NCBI GenBank assembly: GCA_963726005.1
Contig: CAVSAT010000004.1
Coordinates: 620,001-684,000 of the forward strand
Source of the DNA: Bog-473 sp963726005
Lineage (GTDB): Bacteria; Actinomycetota; Acidimicrobiia; Acidimicrobiales; RAAP-2
Direction of reading: 5' to 3'
DNA: 64,000 bases
Shown here: in pieces, positions 9,401 to 18,854 of the stretch
Layout: each line of letters begins with the position of its first letter
Numbering within the stretch: the first letter of the stretch is position 1
Program-made: the position numbers and the translations under genes
Notes under the pieces: model-generated
The model's input: the letters and a program-made list of their open reading frames with translations, nothing else
Database searches by the model: none
Told to the model about the DNA's origin: nothing

Positions 9401-10027
9401 GTGTTGATCCTGGTCCGCCACGGCGAGTCGGTGGCCAACGCACAGGGCCTCCTGCTCGGACGGACCGATGCCGAGCTCACCGACGTGGGACGGGCCCAGG
9501 CGGTGGCGGCGCGGTCGTTGCTGCGGGACCCGGTCGTCGAGGTTCGTACGAGTCCGCTCAGCCGAGCCCGCGACACGGCCGACCTGCTGGCGCTCGGCCC
9601 ACCCGTGACGATCGACGGGCGCTGGGTCGAGGTCGACTACGGCGAGTTCGAATGTCAGCCCCTCGGCGGGATCCCCGCCGAGGTGTGGCAGCACTGGCGC
9701 AGCGACCGCGACTTCCGTCCCGAGGGTGGGGAGACCCTGGCCGAGGTGGACGAGCGCATCGCCCGCGCCTGCGAGGAGTTGTTCGCGGCGGACGGGGGCG
9801 GTGCGCGTCAGGCCGGCGGCGACGTGGTCGTGGTGAGTCACGTGACGCCGATCAAGGCGGCGGTCGCCTGGGCCCTGGGGACGTCCGACCTCTACTGGCG
9901 CCTGCACCTGCGCACGGCCTCGGTGACGCGCATCGGATGGAACCGCGACGCACCCATCCTGCACGGCTTCAACGAGGTGGCGTTGGCGCCTCCGGGCGCC
10001 GGGGCGGCACAATCACCCCGTGCCTGA
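9401..10027 (+). CDS. Histidine phosphatase family protein (phosphoglycerate-mutase-like)
   Basis: A 208-residue enzyme with the catalytic RHG motif at the very start (LVRHGESVANAQG), the SPLSRARDTADLL helix, the acid-bearing EVDYGEFE segment, and the second catalytic histidine in VVVSHVTPIKAAV. Members are phosphatases or mutases working through a phosphohistidine. The region resembles the C-terminal half of actinobacterial RNase H/acid phosphatase fusions, here standing alone. GTG 9401 is the only sensible start before RHG. It overlaps the next gene by eight bases, so the run continues as one transcript. Confidence 0.85.
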   Translation: MLILVRHGESVANAQGLLLGRTDAELTDVGRAQAVAARSLLRDPVVEVRTSPLSRARDTADLLALGPPVTIDGRWVEVDYGEFECQPLGGIPAEVWQHWRSDRDFRPEGGETLAEVDERIARACEELFAADGGGARQAGGDVVVVSHVTPIKAAVAWALGTSDLYWRLHLRTASVTRIGWNRDAPILHGFNEVALAPPGAGAAQSPRA

Positions 10028-10675
10028 ACCGTCGCCCTCATTCGGCGCGCTGCGTCCGCCGCCAGGTTCCGACGAGGACCCGGTCCACCGGCGGACGATC
10101 TCCATGGAGGTGTACCAGCGCAGCGACTATTTCGCGGTGATCGGGACCCTGCATGACGAGCGGCCCTGGGCCGGCGGCACCCACGGGCCGCGCGACCTGC
10201 ACGTGATGGAGCTCGGCCTCGTGGTTCGCCGCGCCGACCTGACCATCGTCGACGCCGGGGCAGAGATGAAGACGTTCCCGCACGCCGAATGCACCGACAT
10301 TGAGGCGAGCTTCCGCGACCTGATCGGCCTGTCGGTGATGCGGGGTTACAGCAGCGCCGTCCAGCGGTGCCTGGGCCGCGAGCGCGGCTGCAGCCACCTC
10401 GAATTCCTCGCCCGCGCCCTGGGCCCCGTCGTCGTGCAGGGCACGACCTCGACGGCCGCCTTCGACAGCGGAGAAGGGAGGCGGCGAGCATCCGGCGCGC
10501 GAAGGGCGGGTTCGCCTTTCTCACCAACACCTGCCACGTCTGGGCCGAGGACGGCCCCGGGCCGGAGAAGATCGCGGCCGGTTGGCGGCCGGGCAAGCTC
10601 GAGTACCCCGCCCCGACCGCCGTCGAGGTCCGGCGCCGGATGGCCGAGCAGGCGGACGGAGGGGCAAGCGACTGA
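10020..10675 (+). CDS. DUF2889 domain protein, frameshifted
   Basis: The first 150 codons carry the DUF2889 pattern: MEVYQRSDYFAVIGTLHDER, HVMELGLVVR, a GLSVMRGYSSAVQRCLGRERGCSHL block with conserved Cys and His, then LARALGPVVVQG. Near 10475, after AAFDSGE, the sense continues in another frame (GGFAFLTNTCHVWAEDGPGP) to a stop at 10675, giving about 218 residues. The conserved ends on both sides argue for an indel error. The function of the family is unknown. The start GTG 10020 overlaps the phosphatase stop, making it the last gene of the plus-strand run that starts at 6147. Confidence 0.65.
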
Positions 10676-11428
10676 CTACCGGTGCCTTGGCCTCGGCCTT
10701 GGCGCCGCGACGGGCGGGCCAGGGCCACGGTCCTCGTCCGGGCCGAGCTCGTTCAGCGAGGTCAACAAGCGGGTCATCACCCGCCGGGCCATACGCACGG
10801 GGGTGCCCGACGTCGCCCGCAGGCGCTCCCATGTCTCCCACGACGACACCGTGTCCATCGCCCCGAGGTACTCCGCCCGTGCGGCCGCAGTGAGCGCTGC
10901 CAGCTCGGGTGCGAAGGTGGCTTTGAGGTCCTCGAGCAGCAGGCGATCGGCCGCGCCGATGTCGGCGCGCACGCCAGGTGACGACGGTGCCCGGCGGACA
11001 AGGGCGCGGCGCACCGGCGAGATCTCTTCGAAGAGGGTGGCCCGATGGGACACCGTCCGCTCGATGCGCGTGGCCAGCGAGAGCCGCGGGGAGATCCGCG
11101 GCAGGGCCGACCACTGCCGGCGCAGCTGGAGCGCGGCGAGGAAGTGGTAGAGGTCGTCCATGTCGGCAAAGTGGTGAAACACGAGGCGGAGCGACACCCC
11201 GGCCCGTGCGGCGACGGCACGGGCGGTCGGCTCGGGATTGCCGGCGCGCAGGAGTTCCGTCAGCGCCTGGGCGACGTTGTACCGCGTTCGATGCCCCCGG
11301 GCCCGTCGCCCGTCGACGGCATGATCCCCGGCCGCCGCGGCCACGTCGGCGGCGTCGGGCAGCGCGAGGGCGCGGCCGGACGCCCGGCCGCCCGCTCCGC
11401 CGAGAGTGCCGGAGGAGCCTGGTGTCAC
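10676..11428 (-). CDS. TetR-family transcriptional regulator
   Basis: The helix-turn-helix TARAVAARAGVSLRLVFHHF is typical of TetR proteins, followed by an all-helical ligand-binding part with the AELAALTAAARAEYLGAMD region. The chosen GTG at 11428 has an AGGAAGG Shine-Dalgarno nine bases upstream; a second in-frame GTG lies 21 bases further up in an identical nine-base sequence. This leaves an unusual N-terminal extension of about 45 residues rich in Gly, Ala and Arg before the HTH, so translation could begin lower down (for example GTG 11344). It lies downstream of cydC on the same strand, 172 bases away, and abuts the end of the convergent DUF2889 gene. Confidence 0.75.
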   Translation of the reverse strand: MTPGSSGTLGGAGGRASGRALALPDAADVAAAAGDHAVDGRRARGHRTRYNVAQALTELLRAGNPEPTARAVAARAGVSLRLVFHHFADMDDLYHFLAALQLRRQWSALPRISPRLSLATRIERTVSHRATLFEEISPVRRALVRRAPSSPGVRADIGAADRLLLEDLKATFAPELAALTAAARAEYLGAMDTVSSWETWERLRATSGTPVRMARRVMTRLLTSLNELGPDEDRGPGPPVAAPRPRPRHR

Positions 11429-11452
11429 TGGATACCACCTTCCTGTCACTGG
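11423..11452. promoter_or_regulatory. Pair of TGTCACTGG direct repeats 21 bp apart at the TetR gene start
   Basis: TGTCACTGG occurs at 11423-11431 and again at 11444-11452, an offset of 21 bp or two helical turns. The repeats flank the Shine-Dalgarno of the TetR gene and each contains an in-frame GTG read on the minus strand. This could be an autoregulatory site or simply a small duplication; TetR sites are more often inverted repeats. Confidence 0.25.
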
Positions 11453-11600
11453 GGAAATCCGACGACCGCTGAAAACTTGCGCCCGGGGCCAAACTTGCAA
11501 CCGGATCGTCCCGGTTTCGTCGCCAGTCGTGCCGCCAATCGCGTGGCGAGTCTCGCCGTGGCCACGAGCGTCGCGGGCTGCCGCGCCCGGCGATGACCGC

Positions 11601-13271
11601 TCAGCGCGACGCAGCCACGACCCGGCCCGCCTCCAGGGTCACAGTGGCGTCGCACCGGGCCGCCTCGGAGGCCCGGTGGGTGATGATGAGGACGCTCCGG
11701 TCACCGGCGGCGCGCAGCACGCCGTCGACGAGCTCGTCGGCCAGGCGCGCGTCGAGGCCGCCCGTGGGTTCGTCGAGGATCACGACGGGCCCCGGGGCGA
11801 GCAGAGCGCGGGCGACGGCCAGGCGCCGCCGCTCGCCGCCCGAGAGCGCGCCACCCTCTTCGCCGACCGGGGTCTCGAGCCCCTCGGGCAGGTTCGCCAC
11901 CCACCCGTCGAGGCGGACCGCGCGCAGTGCGTCTGCGATTGCGTCCGCGGTCGCGTCGGGCCGGGCCAGGGTCAGGTTGGACCGCACTGTGCCGGCGAAC
12001 ATCTGGGCCCGCTGGTCCGCCAGCGCGCACGCCGCCCGGGTGTCACCTTGGGCGAGGCGTTCCACGTCGGTCCCGGCGAGCGACAGCGTGCCGTCTTCGA
12101 GCGGCCAGTAGCGCAGGAGCGCAGTGACGAGACTCGACTTGCCCGCTCCGCTCGAGCCGGTCACCGCCAACCGTCCTCCCGCGGGCAGGTGCAGGCTGAC
12201 CCCGTCGAGCGCGCGGGGAAGCCCGGGTCCGTAGCGGAGCGCCGCGTTGGCAAACGCCACCTCGGGAATCCCCGGCGCCCGCGTCTCCGGGGACGCCGGG
12301 TCGTCGACCGGGACGGGCACGCCCTCGAGGGCGAAGAGTCGCTCGGCCGACGCGCGCACCGAGAGGGCGCGAGCCACTGCGATGGGCACCCCCGAGACGG
12401 TCTCGAACGTCGCCAGCGCCGCCAGCGGCAGCACCGCCACCATCACCTGGCCGAGGCGATGGGCATGGACCGCATCCACACCGAGGGCGAGCACTCCGGT
12501 CACCGCCGCCGCGAGGCAGACGCCGATGACCAGAGCGGTGGTGGCGCCCAGCCGCTCGTGGCGGCGCTCGAGCGCATCGGAGCGGGCGCCGAGGTCCTCG
12601 ACGGCGCGCAGCGAGGCGTCGGCGGCCCCGAACGCCAAGAGCTCGGGCGCGCCGCTGAGCGAGTCCACGACCTGGGCCGACAGTGCACCGGAGAGGTCGG
12701 CCATCTCGTCGTCGCCGCTCCGCCGCCAGGTGAGCAACCCCGGCACCGTGAGCGCGAGCGCCAGGGGGAGGCCGAGCGCCAGCGCGGCCCACGGGAGGAT
12801 CACGCCGACGGCCACCGTGCCGATCACGCCGGCGCCGACGGCGATCCCGACCGGGAGCAGCGTCCGGAGGTAGAGATCCTGCAACGCGTCCACGTCGTCG
12901 ATGGCCCGCACCAGCAGGTCGCCGCTCCGCCACCCCGCCAGCGCAGCGGGCACCCTCGGCGTGAGGCAGTCGTAGAGCCAAACCCGCCATCGCGTAAGGG
13001 CGCGAAGCGCGGCGTCGTGGCCGACGAGGCGCTCCGCGTAGCGGAGTGGTCCGCGGAGGAAGGCGAGCACCTCGACGGCGGCGAGGATGCCGACGATCGC
13101 GTTGAGCCCCGGTCGCAGAGCGGCCCGCCCCAGCACGTAGCCCGAGCCGGCCAGCAGGCCGATGGTCGCCGCAGCGGCCGCCAGGCCGAGGAGCCCGGCA
13201 AGCGCGAGCCGGCCGTAGGGAGTGCCGGGTTGGGCGAGGACGCGGCGGATGGCGCCCCGGGGCCCGCTCAC
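11601..13271 (-). CDS. cydC: ABC exporter subunit CydC-like (permease plus ATPase)
   Basis: A 556-residue half-transporter: six membrane segments in the first 300 residues, then an ATPase domain with Walker A GSSGAGKSS, signature LSGGERRRL and Walker B VVILDEPT. The membrane part (RYAERLVGHDAALRALTRWR) has the CydC-type RYxERLxxHD motif. CydDC exports glutathione/cysteine-type thiols or acts on haem and is needed for cytochrome bd assembly in the known cases. The GTG start overlaps the stop of cydD by four bases (GTGA), so the two are coupled. No cydAB oxidase genes are in the window. The ATPase is complete and the length is normal. Confidence 0.85.
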   Translation of the reverse strand: MSGPRGAIRRVLAQPGTPYGRLALAGLLGLAAAAATIGLLAGSGYVLGRAALRPGLNAIVGILAAVEVLAFLRGPLRYAERLVGHDAALRALTRWRVWLYDCLTPRVPAALAGWRSGDLLVRAIDDVDALQDLYLRTLLPVGIAVGAGVIGTVAVGVILPWAALALGLPLALALTVPGLLTWRRSGDDEMADLSGALSAQVVDSLSGAPELLAFGAADASLRAVEDLGARSDALERRHERLGATTALVIGVCLAAAVTGVLALGVDAVHAHRLGQVMVAVLPLAALATFETVSGVPIAVARALSVRASAERLFALEGVPVPVDDPASPETRAPGIPEVAFANAALRYGPGLPRALDGVSLHLPAGGRLAVTGSSGAGKSSLVTALLRYWPLEDGTLSLAGTDVERLAQGDTRAACALADQRAQMFAGTVRSNLTLARPDATADAIADALRAVRLDGWVANLPEGLETPVGEEGGALSGGERRRLAVARALLAPGPVVILDEPTGGLDARLADELVDGVLRAAGDRSVLIITHRASEAARCDATVTLEAGRVVAASR

Positions 13272-14994
13272 GGTGAGACCGCGAGTGGGAGTCCCGTGGT
13301 CGTCGGCATGGCCACCGTCGCGTCGAAATGGGCCAGCAGGACGGGTTCGTGGGCCGCCACGACGACGGTGCGGCCTCGGAGCCAGGGCTCGACGGCCGGC
13401 GCCAGGCGGGCCACCGTGAGCGGGTCGAGCGACGCGGTGGGCTCATCGAGCAGGAGGATGGGCGCCGGACGTAGGAGGGCGCGAGCCAGCGCGACCCGCT
13501 GGCGCTCGCCGGCGCTCAGGGTGAGGCCGTCGTGGCCGAGTGCCGTCTGGAGCCCTGCGGGCAGATGGTCCAGCAGTCCGGACAGGCCGACGTCGGCGAG
13601 CACGTGCCGCAGGTCGGCGGGGGAGGCGTCGGGCGCGCCCAGCCGCAGGTTCTCCTCCAGGGTCGCATTGAAGAGGTGCGGCCGTTGGGGGAGCCACGAG
13701 AAGTGGCTCCGCCAGACCTCCGCGTCGAACGCGCCCGACGAACGGCCGTCGAGCGCGATGGTCCCCGCGCTCGGCTCCACGAAGCGCAGCAGCGCCGCCA
13801 ACACCGTGGACTTGCCGCACCCCGAAGGTCCTGTCAGTGCCAGCCGCACTCCCACCGGAGCGTGCAAGGAGAAGGACGTCAGGGCGGGGTGATCACGGTG
13901 CTCGTAGTCGACGCGGAGCCCGTCGATGGCAAGGGTCGGGCGGCGGCCGTCCGGCCCCGGCGCCGGTTGGGCCATCGGAGCGTCAGCACCGGAGGAGGTG
14001 CCGCCCGGGATCTCGGTCGCGAGCACCTCGATCACCCGCGTCGCCGCCGCCTGCCCCTCGGAGCTGGCGTGGAACTCGGCTCCGGCCCGGCGAAGCGGGA
14101 TGAAGATCTCCGGCGCGACGAGGAGGACGGCCATGGCCGTCTGCAGGTCCAATTCCCCCAGAGCAGCCGCAGGCCGAGGACCATGGCAACGAAGCCGACC
14201 CCGAAGCCGGCGATCAAGTCCATGGAGAGGGCCGAGAGGAACGCGACCCGCAGGGTGCGCATGGTGGCGGCCCGCACGCCCTCGGTGGCGGCCGCCACCT
14301 CCCGGCGGCCGTGGTGCTCGCGTCCGAAGGCCCGCAGCGTGGGGAGGCCTTCGATGAGCTGGAGGAAGCGGCCTGCCAGTGAACCAAGCCGCCGCCACTG
14401 GCGTTCCGACCGTCTGGTCGACTCCCGACCGAAACCGATCATGGTGATGGGTACTGCGACCACCAGGGCGATGACCACTACGAACGACAGCCAGTCCTGG
14501 GTCGCCACCCACGCCAGGAGGATCACGGGGATGACGGCAGCGGCGGCCGCCTGCGGGAGATAACGCGCGTAGTAGGTGTGGAGCGAGCGCAGGCCGCGGG
14601 TGGCGGTGACCGAGAGCTCGCCGGACCGCTCCCCCGCCAGCCAGCCCGGCCCGAGGGCCAGGGCGTGGCGCAGCAAGTCGCCGCGGAGTGTGGAGACGAC
14701 GCGGTCGGCGGCGCCGTGGGCCGAGAGGTCACCCGCCGTATGGAGGGCGGCCCGCACGACGATGGCCAGCCCGACGATCACGATGGCGGGAGCCAGTGCA
14801 CCGAGCGGCGCATGGTGGAGCAGCGAGCGGTCGACCACGTGGGCCAGGGCGACCGCCTGGACGACGACGACCACCGCGCTCAGTGCGCCGACGGCAAGTG
14901 CGATCCCCGCGACGCGGCGCAGGCCCGGTACCCGGGCGGCCAGCTCCGGGTCGACCAGGCGAGGTCGGCCCGGGCGAGAGGAGATGACGCTCAC
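13268..14994 (-). CDS. cydD: ABC exporter subunit CydD-like (permease plus ATPase), one frameshift
   Basis: The permease half runs from GTG 14994 (ALAHVVDRSLL, then LRSLHTYYARYLPQ and GLPTLRAFGRE, a typical CydD motif). The ATPase half has Walker A GPSGCGKST, signature LSAGERQRV and Walker B ILLLDEPT. The frame changes near 14155, inside a membrane segment (LGLRLLWGN, continuing as LGELDLQTAMAVLLVAPE), with nothing missing, so an indel error is likely. Total length is about 575 residues. The start overlaps the stop of the thiolase-like gene (GTGA at 14991-14994), so three genes share one transcript. Confidence 0.8.
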
Positions 14995-16463
14995 AGGCTG
15001 AATGTCGTGTCCTTCACCTCGACGAGCCGCCCGATGAGTCCCTCGGAGACGGCGAGGCGGGCGGTGTCTGCATCTTCGCAGGTGGCGGCCGTGCGGACCC
15101 CATCGGGCAGGTCCGCCACGATGGCCGTCCGCGCCGGCTCGAGCCCCGTCTCACCGCCGGGCGTCACGGTGAAGGAGGCCACCGACGCCGGGGTGGCATC
15201 GGTGGGAGGGGCGTGCACGACGGGGACGATCTCGGTGGCGGCGGCGGCTTCGGCGGCGAGGTCGGCCAGGAGCGGGCCGCCGGGCATGGTGGGCGGGGAG
15301 GCCGACCAGAGGGCGAGGCCGGGCTTGGAGAGCATGCCCGACACCGTGGTCACGAGACCCAGTTCGGCCGGTTCGTCGCGCAGCCGGCGTCCCAGAGCGA
15401 GGAGCGACTGCAGGACGAAGTGGTTGAACGGGCCCCCCGCAAAGGTCATGCCGCCCGTGAGCGTGGGGGTTCCCGACGGGGGGAGCCCCAGTTCGCGTTG
15501 CTGCACCCGCACCGCGGCCGGGAAGCATGAGTACACCTCAGCGAGGCGGAGCTCGCGCAGCGGCCGACCAATGTGGTGCTCGGCGGCCCGGCCGAGCACC
15601 GACATCGCCGGCCAGGCCCCGAGGCGGCGCCGCGCGGTGAGCGTGACCGCGCCGGAGCAGTGGAGTGCCACGTGGGGGAAGAGCCACCGCTCCGCCGGGA
15701 CGCCGGCCTCGTGAGCCCGTTCGGCCGAGCAGATCAGGAGCGCAGAGGACTGGTCGACGGTCCACTGGCTGGCGTGCCAACGGTTGTAGGGATAGGCCAG
15801 CGGACGGTTGCGCGGTCCCGGCGTGGCGATCTCGGCCGCGCTGCGGGGCTCGGGAAAGGCGGCCGCGGGGTTGTCGCCGGCGACAGCGTTGAAGCGCGCC
15901 CACAACGACGCGATCTCGTGGCGCTGCTCGTCGGCGCCGAGATGCTCCGCCGCGCCCAGGGCATTCTCAATCAGCGCGTATTGCAGCACCGGTGGCAGCA
16001 CCATGCCCGCCTCCTGCTCAATGGGGGCGACGATCTCGGGGGGTCGGGTCAGGACTTCGTCGGGCGGCTGGTGCTCCTCGTCGGGCTCGATCCCGCCGCC
16101 GCGGGCCCACGCCCGCGCCTCGCCGCCCACGACCACGACCGTCTCGTCGCGGCCTGCCGCGACGGCAGCCAGTGCGTGGCTGATCACCTCCTGCTGCGAG
16201 ACGCCCAGCTGGCACACGACCGAGCGCGCCCCGGGCGACCCGATGCGTCGGGCGACGGTTCGACCAGGATCGGTCAGCGACCACGAGCCCTGGGGCACCA
16301 GCACGCACCCGACCGAGCTCAGGAGGGCCGTGGCTCCGGCGTCCACCGCGGCCGCCCGTGCCGCGTCGGTCATGAGCGCGGCGACGGGAGCGCTGCCGCT
16401 CGCCGCGCCGAGCCCGACGAGGACGGGTTGTCGCGGGTCGAGGGATCGGGAGGGTCGGGCCAC
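14991..16463 (-). CDS. Thiolase-like acyltransferase / acetyl-CoA acetyltransferase family protein
   Basis: A 490-residue member of the thiolase superfamily, from a divergent branch typical of actinobacteria. Visible blocks are HASQWTVDQSSALLICSAERA, the domain-2 stretch LAEVYSCFPAAVRVQQRELG with a Cys-containing ELHDCF-like position, the glycine-rich TLTGGMTFAGGPFNHFV (the thiolase GGHP-like histidine region), and a C-terminal beta-rich extra domain (ARTAIVADLPDGVRTAATCE). The classic N-terminal nucleophile cysteine context of biosynthetic thiolases is not obvious, so activity may be non-standard. GTG 16463 leaves only 24 bases to the divergent hydrolase gene, so promoters must overlap coding ends. 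It is coupled to cydDC. Confidence 0.75.
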   Translation of the reverse strand: MARPSRSLDPRQPVLVGLGAASGSAPVAALMTDAARAAAVDAGATALLSSVGCVLVPQGSWSLTDPGRTVARRIGSPGARSVVCQLGVSQQEVISHALAAVAAGRDETVVVVGGEARAWARGGGIEPDEEHQPPDEVLTRPPEIVAPIEQEAGMVLPPVLQYALIENALGAAEHLGADEQRHEIASLWARFNAVAGDNPAAAFPEPRSAAEIATPGPRNRPLAYPYNRWHASQWTVDQSSALLICSAERAHEAGVPAERWLFPHVALHCSGAVTLTARRRLGAWPAMSVLGRAAEHHIGRPLRELRLAEVYSCFPAAVRVQQRELGLPPSGTPTLTGGMTFAGGPFNHFVLQSLLALGRRLRDEPAELGLVTTVSGMLSKPGLALWSASPPTMPGGPLLADLAAEAAAATEIVPVVHAPPTDATPASVASFTVTPGGETGLEPARTAIVADLPDGVRTAATCEDADTARLAVSEGLIGRLVEVKDTTFSL

Positions 16464-16487
16464 GACGCCCGATGCTACGGTCCGGAA

Positions 16488-17339
16488 ATGGCGACGGGCG
16501 AAGCGGGCACGCGGGAGGCCGCGCTCACGGGCTTCGCAAAAGAGTCATTCGAGGCGGGCGGCAAGCGGCGCGACGTCTACCGCATGGGTTCGGGCCCAGC
16601 CGTGATCGTGATCAGCGAGATCCCGGGCATCACTCCCCGGGTGGCCGAGTTCGGCCGTCGAGTCGCCGCGGCCGGCTGCACGGCGATCATGCCGAGCCTG
16701 TTCGGCGAGCCCGGGCGCAAAGCGTCAGCGGGGTACGCCCTGTCCTCGCTCGGACCGGCCTGCATCTCGCGCGAATTTGCCGCCTTCGCGCTCAAGAAGA
16801 CGAGCCCCGTCACGGTGTGGTTGCGCGAGCTGGCGGCGGCCGAGCACGAGCGCTGCGGCGGACCGGGGGTGGGTGTGGTCGGCATGTGCTTCACGGGGGG
16901 CTTCGCGCTGGCGATGATGGTGGACGATGTCGTCCTGGCGCCGGTGCTGAGCCAACCGTCGCAGCCGTTCCCCCTGTCGAAGAAATTCAAGGCCGACGTC
17001 GGGATCTCGGAGGCCGACCTCGCCCGGGTCAAGGAACGTACGGCCCGGGGCACGTGTGTGCTCGGCCTGCGTTTCACGAACGATTTCGCGTGTCAATCGG
17101 AACGATTCGAGACGCTGCGCCGCGAGCTCGGCGACGCGTTCATTGCGGTCGAGATCGATTCGGCGCCCGGCAATCCCTACGGGCACCCCAAGCAGGCGCA
17201 CTCGGTGCTGACCGAACACCTGGTCGACAAGGAGGGGACGCCGACCCGGGCTGCGTTGGACCAGACGCTGACCTTCTTCCGGGAAAAGCTCGGCGTCGGT
17301 TCCGGCCCCGGGCCGCGCCCGGAGGGCATGGGGCCGTAG
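16488..17339 (+). CDS. Dienelactone hydrolase family protein
   Basis: A 283-residue alpha/beta hydrolase with the DLH-type nucleophile elbow GMCFTGG (Cys134 rather than Ser), the early SEIPGI segment holding the glutamate that pairs with the cysteine, and the catalytic histidine region PYGHPKQAH. The family hydrolyses dienelactone in chloroaromatic breakdown, but many members act on unknown esters or lactones. ATG 16488 is the first start and lies in the short divergent gap with the thiolase-like gene. The gene is convergent with the amine oxidase, 34 bases apart. No signal peptide is visible. Confidence 0.85.
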   Translation: MATGEAGTREAALTGFAKESFEAGGKRRDVYRMGSGPAVIVISEIPGITPRVAEFGRRVAAAGCTAIMPSLFGEPGRKASAGYALSSLGPACISREFAAFALKKTSPVTVWLRELAAAEHERCGGPGVGVVGMCFTGGFALAMMVDDVVLAPVLSQPSQPFPLSKKFKADVGISEADLARVKERTARGTCVLGLRFTNDFACQSERFETLRRELGDAFIAVEIDSAPGNPYGHPKQAHSVLTEHLVDKEGTPTRAALDQTLTFFREKLGVGSGPGPRPEGMGP

Positions 17340-17373
17340 AGACTGGCTGCCGTCGCGGTCACGACCGCCCGGC

Positions 17374-18756
17374 TCAATTTCCGGCCGTCAAGATCTCCTC
17401 GCTCACCCGCTCGCCCGAGCGCACCGCGCCGTCCATGGCCCCGTAGGACGTCGCTGCCGTCTCGGTGCCGGCCCAGTGCACGCGGCCGACCGGCTCGCGC
17501 AGCCGGCGGCCGTACTGCGTGAGCACGCCCGTCGGGAAATGACCCATGGAGCAGCCCCGGGTCCATTGCTCCTCGGCCCAGTTCTGCTCCAGCACCTCCA
17601 GGGGCGCCGCCGCCTTCGGGCCGAGCCGGGTGGTGAGCATGGTCAGGAAGGCCGAACGACGTTCGCTCTCGCTGAGCCCCGCCAGGGCGCGGGCCCGAGG
17701 CCCCGCCGAGTAACCGGCGATGACGCCCTCGGGATGACCGGGTTGTGTCGTGTCGAGGGTGACCTCAATCGCATCGTCGGTCGCCACCGTGGCGCCGGAG
17801 ACCCCGTCGGCGCGCCAGAAGGGTTCCCCGTAAATCGCCACCATCTTCACCTCGGTGCCGGCAGGAATCTGATGGATGAGGAGTGCGTGGTCGGCCGGCA
17901 GCACGGGGTCGAACCGGATGCCGGCGGCCAGCGCCCGCGGCAACGCCAACACGACCCGGCGCGCCGTGACCGTCGCCCGGGTGCCGTCGACGATGACGCG
18001 GCCGTTGCGCTGGGTCACGACTTCGACCGGGCACGACCGCACCACGGTGTCGCCCAGCTCCGCCGCCATGGCGTCGGGTACCTGCTGCACGCCACCCTCG
18101 AACTGCGAGTCCTGGTAGCCGCCCGCGATGGTCATCAGCGGCTCAACACCGCCGGCCGAGTGGGCCAGGAAGAGCCAGTTGAGGAGCGAGACCTCCGAGA
18201 GGTCGGCGGCGAAGCACGCGCGCACCGTTGCCTCGATGAGGTCGCGGCCGAGGCGGGTGGGCACCCGGGCCCGGCTGAGCCACGCCCGCACCGAGACGGC
18301 GTCCCAGCGCGCCGCGTTGGACGAGTCCCACGGGGCGTCCACGGGGACCTTCTTGGCCATGGCATTCATCCGGGCGATGCCCTGCGCTGCGCTGAGGAGG
18401 GCAACCGGGCTGACGCGCGGGATGTCGCCCCGGTAGCGGCGGACCTTGCCGCCGGTGGCGAGGACGTTGTCGCCCTGCACGTAGGTGGGGAAGGTGCTGA
18501 CCCCCATCTCCTTGGTGAGCGCGTGCATGCGCTCGTGGTCGGGACCGACGAAGCACCCGCCCATGTCGACGGGGACACCGGTTCCCGAGGTCTGGGTCCA
18601 CACCCGGCCGCCCACCCGATCCCGGGCCTCGAGGACGGCGACGGTCCGACCCGCCTGGGACAGCCGCCGCGCCGCGGTCAGCCCGGCCAGCCCGGCTCCC
18701 ACCACGCAGACGTCCGCCTCGATCGGGTTGGGGCCGCTTGCGCTCGAGCTCGCCAT
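17374..18756 (-). CDS. Flavin-containing amine oxidase / FAD-dependent oxidoreductase
   Basis: A 460-residue flavoprotein with the dinucleotide-binding VVGAGLAGLTAARRL and EARDRVGGRVWT motifs at the N-terminus, and the C-terminal FAD motif VHWAGTETAATSYGAMDGAV typical of monoamine oxidase and polyamine oxidase families. It would oxidise an amine or amino acid to the imine with release of peroxide; the substrate is unknown. ATG 18756 has an AGGAGG Shine-Dalgarno 7-12 bases upstream; a longer in-frame extension exists but is low-complexity and lacks a good site. It is divergent from a TetR gene with a palindrome between, so it is probably the repressor's target. Confidence 0.88.
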   Translation of the reverse strand: MASSSASGPNPIEADVCVVGAGLAGLTAARRLSQAGRTVAVLEARDRVGGRVWTQTSGTGVPVDMGGCFVGPDHERMHALTKEMGVSTFPTYVQGDNVLATGGKVRRYRGDIPRVSPVALLSAAQGIARMNAMAKKVPVDAPWDSSNAARWDAVSVRAWLSRARVPTRLGRDLIEATVRACFAADLSEVSLLNWLFLAHSAGGVEPLMTIAGGYQDSQFEGGVQQVPDAMAAELGDTVVRSCPVEVVTQRNGRVIVDGTRATVTARRVVLALPRALAAGIRFDPVLPADHALLIHQIPAGTEVKMVAIYGEPFWRADGVSGATVATDDAIEVTLDTTQPGHPEGVIAGYSAGPRARALAGLSESERRSAFLTMLTTRLGPKAAAPLEVLEQNWAEEQWTRGCSMGHFPTGVLTQYGRRLREPVGRVHWAGTETAATSYGAMDGAVRSGERVSEEILTAGN

Positions 18757-18789
18757 GGGGCGCCACCTCCTCTTGTCGGTTCCACAGTA

Positions 18790-18810
18790 ACATGCGTGCT
18801 GCCCGCATGT
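18790..18810. promoter_or_regulatory. Palindrome ACATGCG-N7-CGCATGT, likely TetR operator
   Basis: A 21-bp perfect inverted repeat with 7-base arms and a 7-base spacer lies in the short gap between the divergent amine oxidase and TetR genes. The symmetry partly extends outward (TAACATGCG left, CGCATGTAAA right). The position and form are what TetR dimers bind, so it is the best candidate site for control of both genes. Confidence 0.6.
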
Positions 18811-18854
18811 AAATGAGGAGCCGGCATGGAAGACGTGGTGAAAGAGGAGGTGCG

